Origin: Mesotoga prima MesG1.Ag.4.2
Lineage (GTDB): Bacteria; Thermotogota; Thermotogae; Petrotogales; Kosmotogaceae
Reading direction: 5' to 3'
Assembly: GCF_000147715.2 (NCBI RefSeq)
Contig: NC_017934.1
Coordinates: forward strand, 2,910,230 to 2,974,229
DNA: 64,000 bases
Below the pieces are notes generated by a model, which did not search any database, was not told where the DNA came from, and saw only the letters and a list, made by a program, of their open reading frames with translations. The position numbers were made by a program, and so were the translations under genes. Shown piece after piece: positions 25,820 through 34,891 of the stretch. Within the stretch, counting starts at the first letter, position 1, and the number at the start of each line of letters is the position of its first letter.

Positions 25820-27205
25820 ATGGGTAAGTTCGTACTCGGTCCAACATTCGAGGAAATGTTGCATCCAGAGAAGATCGATAGAAAAACCAGAGAGATTGCA
25901 TGGAAGATGAGAAAGGAAGATCCCCTGGATCCGATAAACCTTTACAACATTTCCTGGAGAGATATCGATAACAGGATCTACTATTTTGTTCTTCCAAAGG
26001 AGTTCACTGGAGTAGATGCGAATATCGTTGTACTGTATGGGAAAGACTTCCCAACTGGAAGTCACAAGGTAGGAGCAACGTATTCGATTTTGATGGAAAA
26101 AGTGTTGAGAGGAGAAGTGGATCCTACTTACCATACTCTGGTTTGGCCATCTACTGGCAACTATGGAATCGGTGGTGCATGGGTCGGCTGTAGAATGAAG
26201 TTTGACTCTGTGGTTATTCTTCCCGAAGAAATGTCGGCGGAGAGATTCAACATCATTAAAGAGTACGGAGCTAGAGTATTCGCAACTCCAGGGTGCGAGT
26301 CAAACGTGAAAGAAATCTACGATAAGGCGAAGGAACTTAAAGCGGCTAATCCGGAAAAAGTACGGGTGCTCAATCAGTTCGATGAGCTCGGTAATTATAG
26401 ATTTCATTACTACGTAACTGGAAATACGATTCTGGAAATGATGGACGAACTCGGGCTTGGCAACGGAAGAGTTTCGGCAGTAGTGGCAACGGTGGGTTCG
26501 GCAGGAACTATTGCATGTGGGGACAGAATAAAGGAAGTGTATCCCGAAGTTAAAATCGTTGCTGGAGAACCTGTGCAATGTCCGACTCTATCACTTAACG
26601 GTTATGGAGGTCACGACATTCAGGGGATCGGGGATAAACACGTCACATGGATTCACAATGTAATGAACAACGATGCAGTTGTTGCGCTTGACGATATCGA
26701 GTGTAAGAAACTTCTTCAGGTAATGACGGACGAAGAAGGTAAGAAGTTCCTGAAAGAGTTTCTTAAAGCAGATGATGTCGATACAATGGCCGACATTTTT
26801 GGTATTTCAGGAGTAGCGAACATTGTCGGTGCGATAAAGATGGCGAAGTACTACAAAATGAGCAACAAAGACAACATCGTGACTATTGCGACTGATAACA
26901 TCGACCGCTACCACTCTGTGATGGAAAACATGTCCAAAACCTATGGTGAACTCACCAGGGATGAAGCCAGGCACAGATTTGAATCATATGTTCTTGGTGC
27001 AAAGACAGACTGGATATTCGAGGGGACTATGGATAATAGATTGAGATGGCACAACCTAAAGTACTATACTTGGGTTGAGCAACAGGGAAGGTCTGTTGAA
27101 GAGTTGAACAAGACAATGTCACAGGACTTCTGGAAGGCAGAAAGCGGAAAGATTGAAGAGATTGACGAGCTCCTTCTCGATTATCGCGTAAGGAACAAAG
27201 AATAA
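25820..27205 (+). CDS. Fold-type II PLP-dependent enzyme (cysteine synthase / diaminopropionate lyase-like)
   Basis: 461 residues. PTGSHKVGATYSIL carries the PLP lysine (Lys83) and WPSTGNYGIGGAWVGCRM the phosphate-binding loop of the tryptophan-synthase-beta superfamily; ATVGSAGTIACGDRIKEVYP is the second glycine-rich loop. The chain is longer than cysteine synthase and has an N-terminal extension and a C-terminal helical part of its own (TKTDWIFEGTMDNR-like region). Related genes lie beside molybdenum hydroxylases in several anaerobes, and in Escherichia coli ygeX sits near xdhA, so a link to purine nitrogen release (for example of diaminopropionate) is possible but unproven. AAGGAGGATTAGC precedes the ATG, 25 bases after the large-subunit gene. 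Confidence 0.8.
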   Translation: MGKFVLGPTFEEMLHPEKIDRKTREIAWKMRKEDPLDPINLYNISWRDIDNRIYYFVLPKEFTGVDANIVVLYGKDFPTGSHKVGATYSILMEKVLRGEVDPTYHTLVWPSTGNYGIGGAWVGCRMKFDSVVILPEEMSAERFNIIKEYGARVFATPGCESNVKEIYDKAKELKAANPEKVRVLNQFDELGNYRFHYYVTGNTILEMMDELGLGNGRVSAVVATVGSAGTIACGDRIKEVYPEVKIVAGEPVQCPTLSLNGYGGHDIQGIGDKHVTWIHNVMNNDAVVALDDIECKKLLQVMTDEEGKKFLKEFLKADDVDTMADIFGISGVANIVGAIKMAKYYKMSNKDNIVTIATDNIDRYHSVMENMSKTYGELTRDEARHRFESYVLGAKTDWIFEGTMDNRLRWHNLKYYTWVEQQGRSVEELNKTMSQDFWKAESGKIEEIDELLLDYRVRNKE

Positions 27206-27245
27206 TTAGTATGACTATTTGTTTTGTTTTTTGTAAGCTTTATTG

Positions 27246-27251
27246 TACAAT
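27246..27251 (+). promoter_or_regulatory. Possible -10 element before the sugar-importer operon
   Basis: TACAAT with TTGTTT 16 bases upstream (27224-27229). It lies before the terminator at 27278-27312, so if it serves the importer genes the transcript must pass that hairpin; the match is modest. Confidence 0.3.
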
Positions 27252-27277
27252 GAAAATACGGTGGTACTGACGAAGAG

Positions 27278-27312
27278 AAAACTGCCTACCTTTTTCGGGG
27301 GCGGTTTTTTTC
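27278..27312 (+). terminator. Rho-independent terminator
   Basis: AAAACTGCC and GGCGGTTTT pair over nine bases with one G-T, around a loop of 13 bases, and run into a T tract. It ends the ade operon; it could also act as an attenuator for the next one. Confidence 0.75.
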
Positions 27313-27374
27313 TTTGTGTAACTGAGAAGTTGCTTCAGCTCTAGATTCTATCCCAATTTATGGAGGTGATTCTT

Positions 27375-28685
27375 TTGAAAAAGTTTCTTCTTGTTTCGGT
27401 CGTTTTGATGTTCTCACTTATTCTCTCAGCAACTACTATCCAGTTCTGGCATGCAATGGGTGGGTGGAGAATCGATTTCCTGCAGTCGCAGGCAGATGCG
27501 TTCATGGAGTTACACCCCGACATTGAAGTCGAAGTTCAGTACACCGGAAGCTACAGAGATACTCTTAACAAAATGATCGCAGCTGTGCAGGCTGGGACAG
27601 CTCCTCACGTGGTTCAGGTATTCGAAATCGGAACTCAGATGATGATCGACGGCGAAGTTGCAATCCCCATTGAAGAGATGATGGAGGCCGACCCGACATT
27701 TGATATCGGAAAGTTCATGCCACAGGTTCTCAACTATTACCGGGTAAATGGCAAACTCTATTCGATGCCGTTCAATTCATCAAACGCAATCGTTTTCTAC
27801 AACAAGTCGCTCTTTGAAAAGGCCGGTCTAGATCCGCATGATCCTCCGACTACTTTTGAAGATTTCATCGAAGTGGCCAGGAAGCTGACCATAAAGGACT
27901 CGGCTGGAAACGTGGAGCAGGCAGGATTTACCGTATCTCTTAATTCATGGTTCTTTGAGCAACTACTGGCGGCACAGGACGCCCCGCTAATTGATCAGAA
28001 CAATGGCAGAACCGGAAGACCCACGAAGGCAGTCTTCAATACTCCTGAAGGTCTGGCGATCTTCGAGTGGTGGAATACCATGTCGCAGGAAGGTACAATG
28101 ATAAACACGAAGTTTGAAGACTGGACCGCTGCAAGAAACCTGTTTATTTCGCAAAAAGCGGCAATGTTGATGACTTCCACTTCGGATGTTGCCCTGATGA
28201 TGGAATCCGCCGAGACGAATGGTTTTGAGCTTGGTAGTGTCTTTTTGCCAAGACCCTCTGATTCGAAAGCTGGAGGAGCTATCATAGGCGGTGGAAGTCT
28301 GTGGCTGATCGATGGCCATCCAGACGAAGAAACCAAGGCTGCCTGGGAGTTTATCAAGTTCATGGCTAGCACCGAGCAGCAGATTGAATGGCACAAAGCT
28401 ACTGGATACTTCCCGGTTAGAAAGGATTCCGTTGAGAAACTCGTTGCCAGCGGGTATTACGGTGATTACCCCGATCACCTGACAGCGCTTTTACAACTTT
28501 TGCTTTCAGTCCAGAGTTACAACACTAACGGAGCAATAACTGGAGCATTCCCTGAGATAAGAACCGTGGTAACAACCGCGATTGAAAAGATGATCGCTAA
28601 AGAAATGACTCCTTCCGAGGCGCTGAAGTACGCTGAAGATGGAGCAACTCAAGCAATTCGCGACTATAACGAAGCCAATTACTAA
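27375..28685 (+). CDS. Sugar (glycerol-3-phosphate/maltose type) ABC transporter binding protein
   Basis: About 436 residues. Residues 1-19 are a signal peptide (KKFLLVSVVLMFSLILSA). The mature protein is a family 1 extracellular solute-binding protein: TIQFWHAMGGWRIDFLQSQ, APHVVQVFEIGTQMM, YSMPFNSSNAIVFYNKSLFEKAGLDP and GGGSLWLIDGHP, closest in style to UgpB. It captures a sugar or polyol phosphate outside the cell membrane. TTG 27375 is the start because TGGAGGTG lies just upstream; the ATG at 27360 is part of that site. It is followed by two permeases. A hairpin separates it from them. Confidence 0.92.
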   Translation: MKKFLLVSVVLMFSLILSATTIQFWHAMGGWRIDFLQSQADAFMELHPDIEVEVQYTGSYRDTLNKMIAAVQAGTAPHVVQVFEIGTQMMIDGEVAIPIEEMMEADPTFDIGKFMPQVLNYYRVNGKLYSMPFNSSNAIVFYNKSLFEKAGLDPHDPPTTFEDFIEVARKLTIKDSAGNVEQAGFTVSLNSWFFEQLLAAQDAPLIDQNNGRTGRPTKAVFNTPEGLAIFEWWNTMSQEGTMINTKFEDWTAARNLFISQKAAMLMTSTSDVALMMESAETNGFELGSVFLPRPSDSKAGGAIIGGGSLWLIDGHPDEETKAAWEFIKFMASTEQQIEWHKATGYFPVRKDSVEKLVASGYYGDYPDHLTALLQLLLSVQSYNTNGAITGAFPEIRTVVTTAIEKMIAKEMTPSEALKYAEDGATQAIRDYNEANY

Positions 28686-28701
28686 TGCTCTTTTATTGGT
28701 C

Positions 28702-28724
28702 GGAGCGGGCGATCAGCCCGCTCC
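28702..28724 (+). promoter_or_regulatory. Intercistronic hairpin between binding protein and permease genes
   Basis: GGAGCGGGC and GCCCGCTCC form a perfect nine-base-pair stem with a five-base loop. There is no T tract, so it is unlikely to stop all transcription. In other binding-protein operons such hairpins protect the upstream message and lower permease expression. Confidence 0.65.
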
Positions 28725-28745
28725 GCTTGATGCTGGAGGTGTAGA

Positions 28746-29612
28746 ATGCGAAAGTGGTTACCATACCTTCTGCTGGTACCTACCTTTCTGATTATCGTTT
28801 TATTCATTTATTATCCCGCAGTAGAAGCATTTAGAATGAGTCTCTACAGGGTATCTACTTTTGGTAACAAAACGACATTTGTGGGAATCCAGAATTACAT
28901 AAACCTTTTCAACAATGAGCAGTACATTTCCTCAGTGAAACTAACTGTCATCTATGTCGGGCTTTCTGTTACATTATCAATTTTCCTTGGTTTCATAATC
29001 GCTATGCTCCTCACTCAGAACGTTCCAGGAACGAAACTTTACAGGACCTTTCTCTTCGCGCCCTATGCTATTTCGCCGGCGATAGCCGGCACCCTTTGGA
29101 CCTTCCTTTTGAACCCGGTTGTTGGCCACGTAAACTATGTATTCATGAAACTATTCGGACTTCAGGTTGAATGGTTAACGTCAAAGCCTTACGCGTTCTA
29201 CGCGTTGATCTTTGCGACAGTGTGGAAGATCTTGCCTTTCAATATGATCTTCTATATTGCAAGTATTCAGAACGTCTCGGGAGACCTTCTTGAAGCAGCG
29301 ACTCTTGATGGAGCAGGGGTCATGAAAAAGACCTGGAGAATCATATTTCCTTTAGTTTCACCAATAACATTCTATTTGGTCATTATGAACATTGTCAGCA
29401 CGATGTTCACGTCGTTTGCAATAGTCGATGTAATGACGAAGGGCGGTCCTGGAGGTTACACGACAAATATGATATATAGGCTTTATCTTGACGCATTCAC
29501 TTATCAGAAAAGAGGACCCGCCTCGGCGCAAAGCGTAATAATGTTCATGATAATGGTCGTAGTCACAATAGTCTACTTCACCGTTGCGGAAAGACGAGTT
29601 CACTATCAATGA
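28746..29612 (+). CDS. Sugar ABC transporter permease (UgpA/MalF type)
   Basis: 288 residues with six membrane segments, starting at KWLPYLLLVPTFLIIVLFIY. The EAA loop that docks on the ATPase reads DLLEAATLDGAGVMKKTW followed by IIFPLVSPITF. GGAGGTGTAGA precedes the ATG. It forms a heterodimer with the next permease. No ATPase gene is present in this operon, so a shared one such as an MsmK/UgpC type must serve. Confidence 0.93.
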   Translation: MRKWLPYLLLVPTFLIIVLFIYYPAVEAFRMSLYRVSTFGNKTTFVGIQNYINLFNNEQYISSVKLTVIYVGLSVTLSIFLGFIIAMLLTQNVPGTKLYRTFLFAPYAISPAIAGTLWTFLLNPVVGHVNYVFMKLFGLQVEWLTSKPYAFYALIFATVWKILPFNMIFYIASIQNVSGDLLEAATLDGAGVMKKTWRIIFPLVSPITFYLVIMNIVSTMFTSFAIVDVMTKGGPGGYTTNMIYRLYLDAFTYQKRGPASAQSVIMFMIMVVVTIVYFTVAERRVHYQ

Positions 29613-29621
29613 GGTGTAGTC

Positions 29622-30461
29622 ATGAAGAAGTCCACTAGGAAGTTAGTTAATACAATAATCATAGAGATAATATTGATCACAGTATCTTTCATATTCATTA
29701 TGCCCGTTATTTTGGCCATAACCATGAGCCTTCAGCCGCCTCAAAGCGTCTTTTCATTTCCACCGAAGTTTTTCCCTACGGCCTTTCACATCCAGAATTA
29801 CTTCGATGCTTTCAAGACAGTTCCTTTTGCGCGTTTACTTCTGAACAGTGCAATTGTATCGCTTGCGATTACTCTTGGGAAACTCGTTACTGGAACACTT
29901 GCGGGATATGCCTTTTCGAACTTCAGATTTGCAGGAAGAGGGCTCGCCTTCGGGTTTCTCTTTGCAACTCTATTCTTGCCTGCGGAGACGATAATGATCG
30001 TCCCCTTGTTCTCCTTAATGAATAAATTTGGATGGGTGAATACATACTGGGCCCTCACCATACCTTTCATGGCGAGTGCAACAAACACTTTCTTAATGAG
30101 ACAGCAATTCATGACTATCCCCCTTTCTCTTGAGGATGCGGCAAGAATTGATGGAGCCGGACCAATCAAATACTTTCTAAAAATCCTCTTGCCTCTTTCA
30201 AAATCGATTATTGCAGGCTCCGCGATCATAAACTTTGTTTATTCATGGAACATTTATCTCTGGCCGCTGATAGTTACGATGGAAGACAAGATGAAAACAG
30301 TGCAGATCGGAGTCAAGATGCTTATCGATGCTGAGTCGGCGAACAACTGGGGAATCATTATGGCCGGTACGATGGTAGCGGTGATTCCGACCCTTGTAGT
30401 CTTCTTTCTTTTGCAGAATCTCTTTGTGAAAAGCCTTGTAGGAACTGGTCTCAAGGAATAG
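29622..30461 (+). CDS. Sugar ABC transporter permease (UgpE/MalG type)
   Basis: 279 residues with six membrane segments. The EAA loop is LSLEDAARIDGAGPIKYF followed by KILLPLSKSI. The N-terminal segment IIIEIILITVSFIFIMPVIL and the block FAGRGLAFGFLFATLFLPAE are usual for this group. GAGGTGTAGTC precedes the ATG nine bases after the first permease. The 155 bases that follow, before the LtaS-like gene end, hold no recognisable feature. Confidence 0.93.
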   Translation: MKKSTRKLVNTIIIEIILITVSFIFIMPVILAITMSLQPPQSVFSFPPKFFPTAFHIQNYFDAFKTVPFARLLLNSAIVSLAITLGKLVTGTLAGYAFSNFRFAGRGLAFGFLFATLFLPAETIMIVPLFSLMNKFGWVNTYWALTIPFMASATNTFLMRQQFMTIPLSLEDAARIDGAGPIKYFLKILLPLSKSIIAGSAIINFVYSWNIYLWPLIVTMEDKMKTVQIGVKMLIDAESANNWGIIMAGTMVAVIPTLVVFFLLQNLFVKSLVGTGLKE

Positions 30462-30616
30462 TCAGACTCGAAAGGAAAGTCAGGATAGAATGACCAGAGA
30501 AAACCTGCACGGAGCATATTGAATTCTGATGAGAATTGTTTTGAAGCTGACCTAGTGCTGGAATATCTGGCTACATAACCTGAATGTAAAGATTACTTGG
30601 GTTTAACCTTTCAGAA

Positions 30617-32455
30617 TCAATTATCTCTTTCGTTGCTAACACCCATTAGATTTGAAATAGAGTTATTTAGTATCAAATATTTCGAAGCCTGTATCTGCTG
30701 TATAGAATCTTTGTAACCGTCCAGGCAGCTGTACGGGGTGATCATTTTACCCGTTCTTCTCTCAATTGCTTCACTGTTATCGAGAATTCCGTCGCTGGAC
30801 ATTATGAAAATCCTGTTATTGTCGATGAATGAGCCTTCGGGAACATAATGAGTGAATGCGGCAAATCCCGACGACGAATTAAGAAGATCTCGACCGAACA
30901 GTATTCCGCTCTTTTCTACGATCCCGATGAGATTAAGCAGTGTGGGAAAGAAATCAATCTGACCGCCTGGTTTGGAGTTCAGGACATTGAGATTAGAATT
31001 GGGAATATGAAATAAGAGTGGAATGTTCATAGCGTGTACGAAATCGTACTCACAAGCGAGAAGCTCACTCAATATATCTTTGTTTTCTTTGTTGAAAGGA
31101 TATAGCCCTGCGTGGTCTCCATAAAGAGCAATGAGTGAGCTGTCGTAAAGGCCGGCCTCTTTGAGTCCTTCAATGAATTCGCCCAAAGCAGCATCGGTAT
31201 AGTGTACCGATTGAATGTAGTTTCCGAAAAGAGTGCCCTCATGTTCTGGAAGGAGTTCAATTGCTCTCAGTTCCTCAGGTATTTCATAGGGATTATGGCT
31301 TGTAAGCGTTACAATGAACGCGAAGAAAGGCTCTTCGATTCCTCTTAGGTATCCCAGTGTCTGTTTGAAAAGAGAAGAATCGCTCAAACCAAAACCAATA
31401 ATCTCATCGTTTTCCATATCCTCGAGACTTATGAAATCGTCAAATCCCAATGAAGGATAAATCTTCTCGCGATTCCAGAACCAACCATTATTGCCGTGAA
31501 AGGCAACCGGAAAATAACCTTTGGATTTCAGAAGCGACGGCAAAGCGTAAAAGCTATTCTCTTCCCGAGTCTGATAAACTGAAACATCACCAAGTGCATG
31601 CATTGAATTGAGAATTACAAATTCGCAGTCAGAGGTGTTTCCTGCTCCAACCTGTTGATAGATTTCATCGAAATAGATCGAATCACTCGAAACCAACCGG
31701 TTAAGATTAGGTGTTATCTCCTGGTCGTTGTAAACGAAGTTGACAAGAAAGTCCTGAAACGATTCGAGCTGAATAACAATGATGTTTCTATCTTTCGCAA
31801 CGGAAAAATATTTACCCCGCTCAGCCATTTTATTCACGTAGCCATTATAAGAGACTGTTTCGTCAACAGTTATCCCCCCATCGACTCCCGGAATCACCCT
31901 AACAAGATCAAACATATGGTAGGCAAAGACTCCATATCTGTTGAAGACAAAGTAAGATTGGAGGCTTTCCGAGGAAAACGGTATTAAAAGGCTAATGAGT
32001 AAGACAAAGGCAATAATTCTGTCCGGGTAGGTTGGTTTCCTTATGGGTGTTTCGTCCTGTCTAGATTGCTTCTTTCTCAGGTATAGTCCAACAGGTATGA
32101 GATCAATGATAAAGACAAAACTTATTGGATGGAGAACATAGACTATGCTTTCACTTATTGCACCGACGTGACCGACATGCACAAGCTCCTTGACCGAAGG
32201 GAGAAACCCGAAGTACTGGAAGTATAAAAAATCTACAAAGAGTATGCATGAAATAATGCAATATAAGAGAAAAAACTTGCCATTGAATACATTCCAGAAC
32301 AAGAGCAATAGGAAAGCCATCCATGCAATAGTCCCGAGCAACACTGACAGCCTTGCTAGCTCAGCGGTGTAGCCGTAAAATACAAGAGATTTTAGTAAAA
32401 TCAAAACGACGATTATGGTGATGCTTTTCGTTGTCCATTGATAGGTCTTTTTCAC
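30617..32455 (-). CDS. LtaS-like membrane sulfatase (lipoteichoic acid synthase family)
   Basis: 612 residues. The first 180 hold about five membrane helices; a large extracytoplasmic sulfatase-type domain follows. It has the marks of LtaS: VIQLESFQDFLV with the metal-binding Glu, QQVGAGNTSDCEFVILNS with the nucleophile Thr, FHGNNGWFWNREKIYPSLGF, TLTSHNPYEIPEE with the conserved His, and YGDHAGLYPFN with the Asp-His pair. LtaS moves glycerol phosphate from phosphatidylglycerol to a glycolipid. Thermotogota are not known for lipoteichoic acid, so here it may decorate another lipid or glycan with glycerol phosphate. The start is GTG. Two genes for glycolipid or phospholipid synthesis, PlsY and a glycosyltransferase, lie 10 kb away. 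Confidence 0.85.
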   Translation of the reverse strand: MKKTYQWTTKSITIIVVLILLKSLVFYGYTAELARLSVLLGTIAWMAFLLLLFWNVFNGKFFLLYCIISCILFVDFLYFQYFGFLPSVKELVHVGHVGAISESIVYVLHPISFVFIIDLIPVGLYLRKKQSRQDETPIRKPTYPDRIIAFVLLISLLIPFSSESLQSYFVFNRYGVFAYHMFDLVRVIPGVDGGITVDETVSYNGYVNKMAERGKYFSVAKDRNIIVIQLESFQDFLVNFVYNDQEITPNLNRLVSSDSIYFDEIYQQVGAGNTSDCEFVILNSMHALGDVSVYQTREENSFYALPSLLKSKGYFPVAFHGNNGWFWNREKIYPSLGFDDFISLEDMENDEIIGFGLSDSSLFKQTLGYLRGIEEPFFAFIVTLTSHNPYEIPEELRAIELLPEHEGTLFGNYIQSVHYTDAALGEFIEGLKEAGLYDSSLIALYGDHAGLYPFNKENKDILSELLACEYDFVHAMNIPLLFHIPNSNLNVLNSKPGGQIDFFPTLLNLIGIVEKSGILFGRDLLNSSSGFAAFTHYVPEGSFIDNNRIFIMSSDGILDNSEAIERRTGKMITPYSCLDGYKDSIQQIQASKYLILNNSISNLMGVSNERDN

Positions 32456-32889
32456 AATGATCTCATCCTAAACATTAATACGAGCAACTAGATTATACTA
32501 ACTCGAAACGTATCGTTCAACCAGAGTGTTTCCCTTGTTTCGTACAGCGTTGTACTCCTCAGAACTAGATAGAAGGAAGAACAAATGTATAGCAAGAGCG
32601 ATTTCTATGTTGATATGTCGACTCTGTGATTCCTTTTCTGAAGCCAGAGAGACCAAGAGGATAGAACCTGTTCTCCCAGTGATAAATGAAGAAATTACGC
32701 AGAAAAAGTTTAAGAAATTAAGGAACTCGACCGCTTGTTCCATGGTCTTGATGAATAGGATCTCGATTTTGAAGGACTCCCGTCGATCCTCGGCGTGGGA
32801 ATCGTCTTTGCTCATCTATAGATCATGGGATGGAGAGGCTTGTAAATTTCGCTTTTAGGCAGCAAAATTCTGAGAAAGAACGAAATTAC
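32456..32889. other. Region without a supported gene
   Basis: A minus-strand open frame of 105 codons (32498-32815) lies upstream of the LtaS-like gene, but it has no ribosome binding site before its ATG, no recognisable domain and competes with an equally long plus-strand frame. It may be decayed sequence belonging to the pseudogene that follows. Confidence 0.4.
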
Positions 32890-32896
32890 GTAGGTC

Positions 32897-34228
32897 ATGC
32901 CGAAAGGAGCGGAGATGCTTCGGCTAAGATCGTATTTAGTGGATTTGGAAAGACATTTGGCGAAAGATAGACATCGCAACTTCTTCCTTTCAAATGATAT
33001 GGCAATTACTGAAAACTCACCTGTTGGCCTTTGCTTCGAAGACATTTATTCGGGTTCCGTGTTCCTCAATAGAGGAGCCAGGGAATCGGGGTTGAGAGTT
33101 TCCGATTCCGTCTCTTACCCTGGGGGAGAGAGCTTTGTTGAGTTTGTGAAGTCTGAGAATTTCGAGAGATGTTTCAGGAGTATGGTTATCGATAACGACG
33201 AGAAGGTTTCAGGTTTGGATGTGCGAAATTCTTTGTTGAAATAACGGATAGAGGATGACGAATAAAGAACCTTGGGAGAACAGGAAGAAGATTAGAAAAC
33301 TCCAATAACTCGCTCTTGATCTTTCAAAGGCCGCAAGTGAACATGTCTGTGATCTGATCGTGGATGCTAAGAAAATTCTGGAGTTCGATATGCCCGGTCT
33401 TGATATTGTAGAGCTTGAAAACCTTGTTGTTAAGAGAGTAACCGAACCTGTTTCTGACAACGGTGAAGTCCGCTACAGCAAAGAGAAGGGGGTAGGCGGC
33501 AGGACCTTATGAGAAGGCAAGACGCCAGTCTTTCCAGATACTTCGAAGGGCAGGGAGGCAAAACCGAGAAGTAGCAAATACAGATCGGCTCTCAGCAAAT
33601 CTGTTGGAAGATACGGGGTCTTCCAAACGATATCCACAGAGCCGGATGAATTTAGTAGTGAAGCCATTGAGCTGGCGGAAGTTCTTATAGTCCATGCTGC
33701 AGAAGCAATCAACAGAATAAGAAACAGATTCGAGATGACAAGGATAACTTTTGACGACCCTCTCACGGGAGCACTTGGCAGGTATGGACTAAAGAAGTTT
33801 TCGGTAGCAGAAATCGAGAGAGCGAAAAGAAACCTCTCCAACTTTCATTCATAATGACGGGTGTAGACGGGTTTAAGAAGTTAAATGACTCTTCCGGTCG
33901 TGTCTGTGGTGACTCTGTGCTTTCTTAGCTTGCTGAATCTGTTAAGAAGATCATTAGAAGCAGTGAACGAATAGTCTGGTGGGGAGGCGGTGAATTCTTA
34001 ATTATCCTTACCGGAGTATCCCTCGAAGATGCCAGGCCGATGGGGGAAAGAATACTTGATCAGCCGAGAGAAATCTGCCAAGAAAAGCAGTAAACAGCGG
34101 TGAGCATAGGAATAATACGTTTGCCAGAAAACGACCATAGTGTCGACGAAACGATACATCGAGCCGACAGTGTGCTGTGCACGGCAAAGAATAGCGGCAA
34201 AAACTGTGTCGATATCTTTTCTAAATAG
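32897..34228 (+). pseudogene. Remnant of a PAS-GAF-GGDEF diguanylate cyclase gene
   Basis: Three consecutive pieces on the plus strand match one signalling protein. Codons 32897-33244 give a PAS-like stretch (DIYSGSVFLNRGARESGLRV, then ESFVEFVKSENFERCF). From 33255 a GAF domain can be followed (LALDLSKAASEHVCDLIVDA, KILEFDMPGLDIVELENLVV, then after a frame change KYRSALSKSVGRYGVFQTIS and ELAEVLIVHAAEAINRIR). The GGDEF domain begins with DDPLTGALGRYGLKKF and continues VDGFKKLNDSSGRVCGD, IVWWGGGEFLIIL, ARPMGERILD, VSIGIIRLPEN and DETIHRADSVL to TAG 34226-34228. Stops interrupt it at about 33306, 33842, 33926 and 34090, the signature loop reads GGGEF, and frameshifts separate the blocks. It cannot make an intact protein. 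Confidence 0.85.
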
Positions 34229-34649
34229 CAGGAACGGTTTTTACAATTGTAAACCTGCCCGTCTGGTCTCTTTCCAAATAGACAGAGAGCCGTATGTCTT
34301 TTATCCAGCTACCTTCTCTTGAACCCAAAGAATTCCATAAGCAGCTATCGATATCGGTTGGCTTAACCGAGATGGAAGCAAGCAGAACTGTATAGTTGCC
34401 TGTCCCCTCGAAAACTATTATGTCCTCAATCAAATATCCGGTAAGCCTTGACTCTTCTGGAAGCGAGCGATCTTCAAAGCCTTTCAAGTAATCACTTAGC
34501 AAGGAGCTACCGATTTCCTTTGCAGTAACCTCTTTAGCAAACTCGCTTTCAACAGAAGAATGAAACAAAGTGTCCCCAAAGAAAAGCACCGTGCCGAGCA
34601 AGGCTGCTTGCAGAAGAATGGCCAGGTAGATCCATCTGTAATCTTCCAT
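34221..34649 (-). CDS. Membrane-anchored protein of unknown function
   Basis: About 142 residues. One membrane segment near the N-terminus (WIYLAILLQAALLGTVLFF) is followed by a soluble part with IGSSLLSDYLKGFEDRSL, IIVFEGTGNYTVLLASISV and IRLSVYLERDQTGRFTIV. I recognise no family. The ATG at 34649 is chosen because GGGAG lies about ten bases upstream; an ATG six codons earlier is possible. The gene is convergent with the GGDEF remnant and overlaps its end by eight bases. The topology suggests a short cytoplasmic tail and an external domain. Confidence 0.6.
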   Translation of the reverse strand: MEDYRWIYLAILLQAALLGTVLFFGDTLFHSSVESEFAKEVTAKEIGSSLLSDYLKGFEDRSLPEESRLTGYLIEDIIVFEGTGNYTVLLASISVKPTDIDSCLWNSLGSREGSWIKDIRLSVYLERDQTGRFTIVKTVPAI

Positions 34650-34835
34650 TAGAATCAACTCCCACATACCATGAAAAAAGACCTCACGCAGATTATACCG
34701 TATTTCTTCGGCATATCAGAACTTCCGTGAGCAATTGGAAGGCGAATAAAGTGGTCGACAGAACGTGGAATCGCACCGCTAGATTAATCTAATTTTTACA
34801 CTCTCAAAAAAGACAAATCATCAGTTTTGAAAAGG

Positions 34836-34869
34836 AAAGCTCTTGCCTCGCTTTAAAGACAAGAGCCAT
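34836..34869 (-). terminator. Rho-independent terminator after the flavodoxin gene
   Basis: On the minus strand GCTCTTG and CAAGAGC pair around a 14-base loop and are followed by TTTCCTTTT. It lies about 25 bases past the flavodoxin stop. Confidence 0.65.
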
Positions 34870-34891
34870 CTTTAGTAACTCTCATTTCATA

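Noticed and set aside
32498..32815. Minus-strand 105-codon frame upstream of the LtaS-like gene
   Set aside because: No ribosome binding site, no recognisable domain, and an overlapping plus-strand frame of equal length.
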